From positions 62,001 to 126,000 of the forward strand of contig SUXE01000015.1 in NCBI GenBank assembly GCA_015061115.1: a stretch of 64,000 nucleotides of DNA, given 5' to 3'. Shown here one piece after another: positions 62,569 through 64,000 of the stretch; within the stretch, counting starts at the first letter, position 1, and every line of letters starts with the position of its first letter. The notes beneath the pieces were generated by a model, which searched no databases, was not told the DNA's origin, and was given only the letters and a program-made list of their open reading frames with translations. The translations under genes were made by a program, and so were the position numbers. Source of the DNA: Bacteroidales bacterium. GTDB taxonomy: Bacteria; Bacteroidota; Bacteroidia; Bacteroidales; Paludibacteraceae.

Positions 62569-63303
62569 TTACTTCTCCCATATATGATCAAACCTAAAAC
62601 CTAAACTCTCCAAATCCTCACAGAAGAATTCATTCATCGCCAAAACCGTACTCAAACATTCTTTTGTGCGCCAATGATTTTCTCCACATTCATTTTTTTT
62701 ACGAATATAAAAATCACATGAAAAATTATAAAACTCATTAAGTCTTCTTTTGAAACTTATATGTCCAGTCATTTTCAAAATCAAAGCAGCTCGTATTAGT
62801 CCTGACCCTAATGGATTTACAAAGCTACAAACATCTTCAAACTTTAATCTACTAATCTCATCCGCCACATTTTCCAAATTGCTATATTTGTCTATGAACG
62901 GCAAACTGTAATCATCTATAATCCGCTGCATCTCCTGCCTCAATGGTTCAAATGCTTCTACGGATTCTATTTCCTTGGTACTGAAATATTCATGGCTCAT
63001 AGATGGACCATTAATAATAGGGAAATCACATACTGTGTGAGTCTCTTCTCCATCAAATAAATTATATTTCTTAAATAATGGACGTAGGACATTCTCTATC
63101 TCGCAAAATGACACAAATGAGATAGGCTCATAAAAATAATAACCATAATATGCCTTATCATAATTAATCGTAATATGATATCTATCCTTTGTCTCTTTAT
63201 TTAACTTTTTAAAATCATAGCTTGAAACATTATGTTTAAGTTTATAGTCTCTCACCCTCAAGGATCCAAGACATGTTTTTATATCTGATTTTTCTAATGC
63301 CAT
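62569..63303 (-). CDS. Protein of unknown function, possible immunity protein
   Basis: A 244-aa soluble protein, no signal peptide, no family recognised. Segments include YKLKHNVSSYDFKKLNKETK, VCDFPIINGPSMSHEYFSTK and FYIRKKNECGENHWRTKECL. The DNA is more AT-rich than the core genes. It begins 2 bases after the stop of a short ORF that resembles the C-terminal end of a nuclease toxin, so an immunity role is possible; this is inference from order only. Confidence 0.6.
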   Translation of the reverse strand: MALEKSDIKTCLGSLRVRDYKLKHNVSSYDFKKLNKETKDRYHITINYDKAYYGYYFYEPISFVSFCEIENVLRPLFKKYNLFDGEETHTVCDFPIINGPSMSHEYFSTKEIESVEAFEPLRQEMQRIIDDYSLPFIDKYSNLENVADEISRLKFEDVCSFVNPLGSGLIRAALILKMTGHISFKRRLNEFYNFSCDFYIRKKNECGENHWRTKECLSTVLAMNEFFCEDLESLGFRFDHIWEK

Positions 63304-63305
63304 GA

Positions 63306-63551
63306 TTACTCAAACTTTTTTATACCTTTTATTTCTTTACCATTATCACTGTCAAATACTTTGTAGATTTGAGTTTTATCTCCTTTAATGCTTATAGAAG
63401 ATCCTTTAATTAGTTTTGCAGTGTTATCAGCTGACTTCTTATTATTAGATTTCACCGTAAAGTTCATACATTTAAACGCCTCACTTTGATTTCGTGAAAG
63501 TTTGGTTGTCTCATTCAACTTGTCTTCGATGATGACAAAATCATCAACCAT
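63306..63551 (-). CDS. Short ORF, possible C-terminal fragment of a polymorphic toxin
   Basis: An 81-aa frame from ATG 63551 (the upstream initiator is TTG at 63554). The first residues come from a TGATTGATGG repeat (MVDD). Then FVIIEDKLNETTKLSRNQSE resembles the end of restriction-type nuclease domains of contact-dependent toxins, which often read VxxExKxxxxxLSxxQ. A basic tail follows (VKSNNKKSADNTAKL, KGIKKFE). It lacks any export or delivery domain and is probably a fragment joined to a repeat. Confidence 0.5.
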   Translation of the reverse strand: MVDDFVIIEDKLNETTKLSRNQSEAFKCMNFTVKSNNKKSADNTAKLIKGSSISIKGDKTQIYKVFDSDNGKEIKGIKKFE

Positions 63552-63583
63552 CAATCATCAATCATCAACCATCAACCATCATC
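63541..63583. repeat. TGATTGATGG repeat array joining two gene fragments
   Basis: Tandem ATCATCAACC/ATCAATC units. On the minus strand the array provides the TGA stop of the frame to its right (63572-63574) and the ATG of the frame to its left (63551). Confidence 0.75.
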
Positions 63584-64000
63584 CCTTTCCTCATCATTCT
63601 TAGCCTGAAGACTTTTAGAAAGATGCTCAAGCTTCAAAAGATATTTGAAAGTCGGTTTTTGACCATCTTTTGTATTATAATAATCATAATCCTCATTAGA
63701 AGGATTCCAATCTATCACAGAAAACAAAGACGGATTCTGAATATCATATACTATCAAAACATGAGCTCCATGTTTAACCTCATGGTACTTCAGAGCCCAA
63801 AGTTTTTCTTCGCTTTGAACCGGATTTGCATAAATATATCTGCTACCTCTTTTCTCTAAAACTGCAGAAATAATACGATTATCATGTTTTTTTATTTCGG
63901 ACCAATAATTATATATCTCCTCTTTTTTTGTTCCTATATGTTTTTTCAGGTAACGTATTTTATCGCTATACTCTGCACCATTTAAGCAATAATCTATCTG
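63572..64000 (-). CDS. Unknown protein, C-terminal part only (5' end outside window)
   Basis: 142 codons are open from the window edge to the TGA at 63572. The visible sequence (QIDYCLNGAEYSDKIRYLKK, GSRYIYANPVQSEEKLWALK, HGAHVLIVYDIQNPSLFSVI) suggests a soluble alpha/beta protein; no family is recognised. Its last residues (DDG) and its stop are supplied by the TGATTGATGG repeat, so its natural C-terminus may be lost. Base composition is AT-rich like the two ORFs to its left. Confidence 0.6.
   Translation of the reverse strand, partial: QIDYCLNGAEYSDKIRYLKKHIGTKKEEIYNYWSEIKKHDNRIISAVLEKRGSRYIYANPVQSEEKLWALKYHEVKHGAHVLIVYDIQNPSLFSVIDWNPSNEDYDYYNTKDGQKPTFKYLLKLEHLSKSLQAKNDEERDDG

Overview
The window reads as a chromosomal segment of a Bacteroidales bacterium (Bacteroidota). 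Evidence: a SusC/RagA-type TonB-dependent receptor, a Bacteroides-type carbamoyltransferase for acylated ornithine, three parvulins in a row followed by an OstA/LptA-like protein, three tandem FKBP isomerases, BspA-like leucine-rich and GLUG-repeat surface proteins, many short lipoproteins, and many copies of the Bacteroidota -7 promoter box TAnnTTTG. The DNA is moderately AT-rich. No rRNA, tRNA or CRISPR array was seen.

Layout. 0-8.6 kb, minus strand: 3'-truncated SusC, trpS, a GT9 lipopolysaccharide glycosyltransferase with a DUF4254 partner, a small beta-barrel, YigZ and a DEAD-box helicase. 8.8-17.7 kb, plus strand: an envelope-biogenesis run (three parvulin-type chaperones, OstA/LptA-like), then proA, argF' and an aquaporin. 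17.8-24.5 kb, minus strand: a Type III restriction-modification pair (res, mod), a DUF1016/YhcG nuclease and an AlkD-like protein, embedded in repeats. 24.5-39.1 kb: a TamA/BamA-like lipoprotein and, 7.8 kb away, TamB (probable partners), with glmM, surface proteins, an LRR-thioredoxin pair and tsaD between them. 39.3-45.4 kb, minus strand: a BASS transporter, a papain-like lipoprotein with a pentapeptide-repeat lipoprotein, and three FKBPs. 45.6-48.5 kb: typA and a Kdo/WaaP-type kinase. 48.6-56.7 kb: a thiamine operon (TPP riboswitch and terminator, thiD, thiS, thiE-like, thiE, thiG, thiC, EamA permease, thiH) interrupted by a RAYT transposase and by a four-helix-bundle gene. 56.9-61.9 kb: a TPR protein, a small secreted protein, an Rpn-type nuclease, a NUDIX protein and phosphofructokinase. 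62-64 kb: a decayed accessory region with a broken signal peptide, a possible toxin/immunity remnant and an open-ended fragment.

The most striking feature is the repeat biology. A REP-associated tyrosine transposase (52067-52567) sits in the thiamine operon. Hairpins of at least three stem classes, each preceded by GTAG (the tetranucleotide known from RAYT/REP systems), lie just downstream of stop codons. The GTAG end points the same way relative to the upstream gene in every intergenic copy I could assign. Arrays of an AATTCRTAATGC-like microrepeat often begin at the stop codon and precede the GTAG hairpin, so a composite polar 3'-end element is suggested. Two copies of one such element, sharing a 32-base block with one mismatch, bracket the restriction-modification cassette. 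Another pair of arrays, in inverted orientation, brackets the four-helix-bundle gene. A separate TGATTGATGG repeat supplies stops or starts to decayed genes at the right end.
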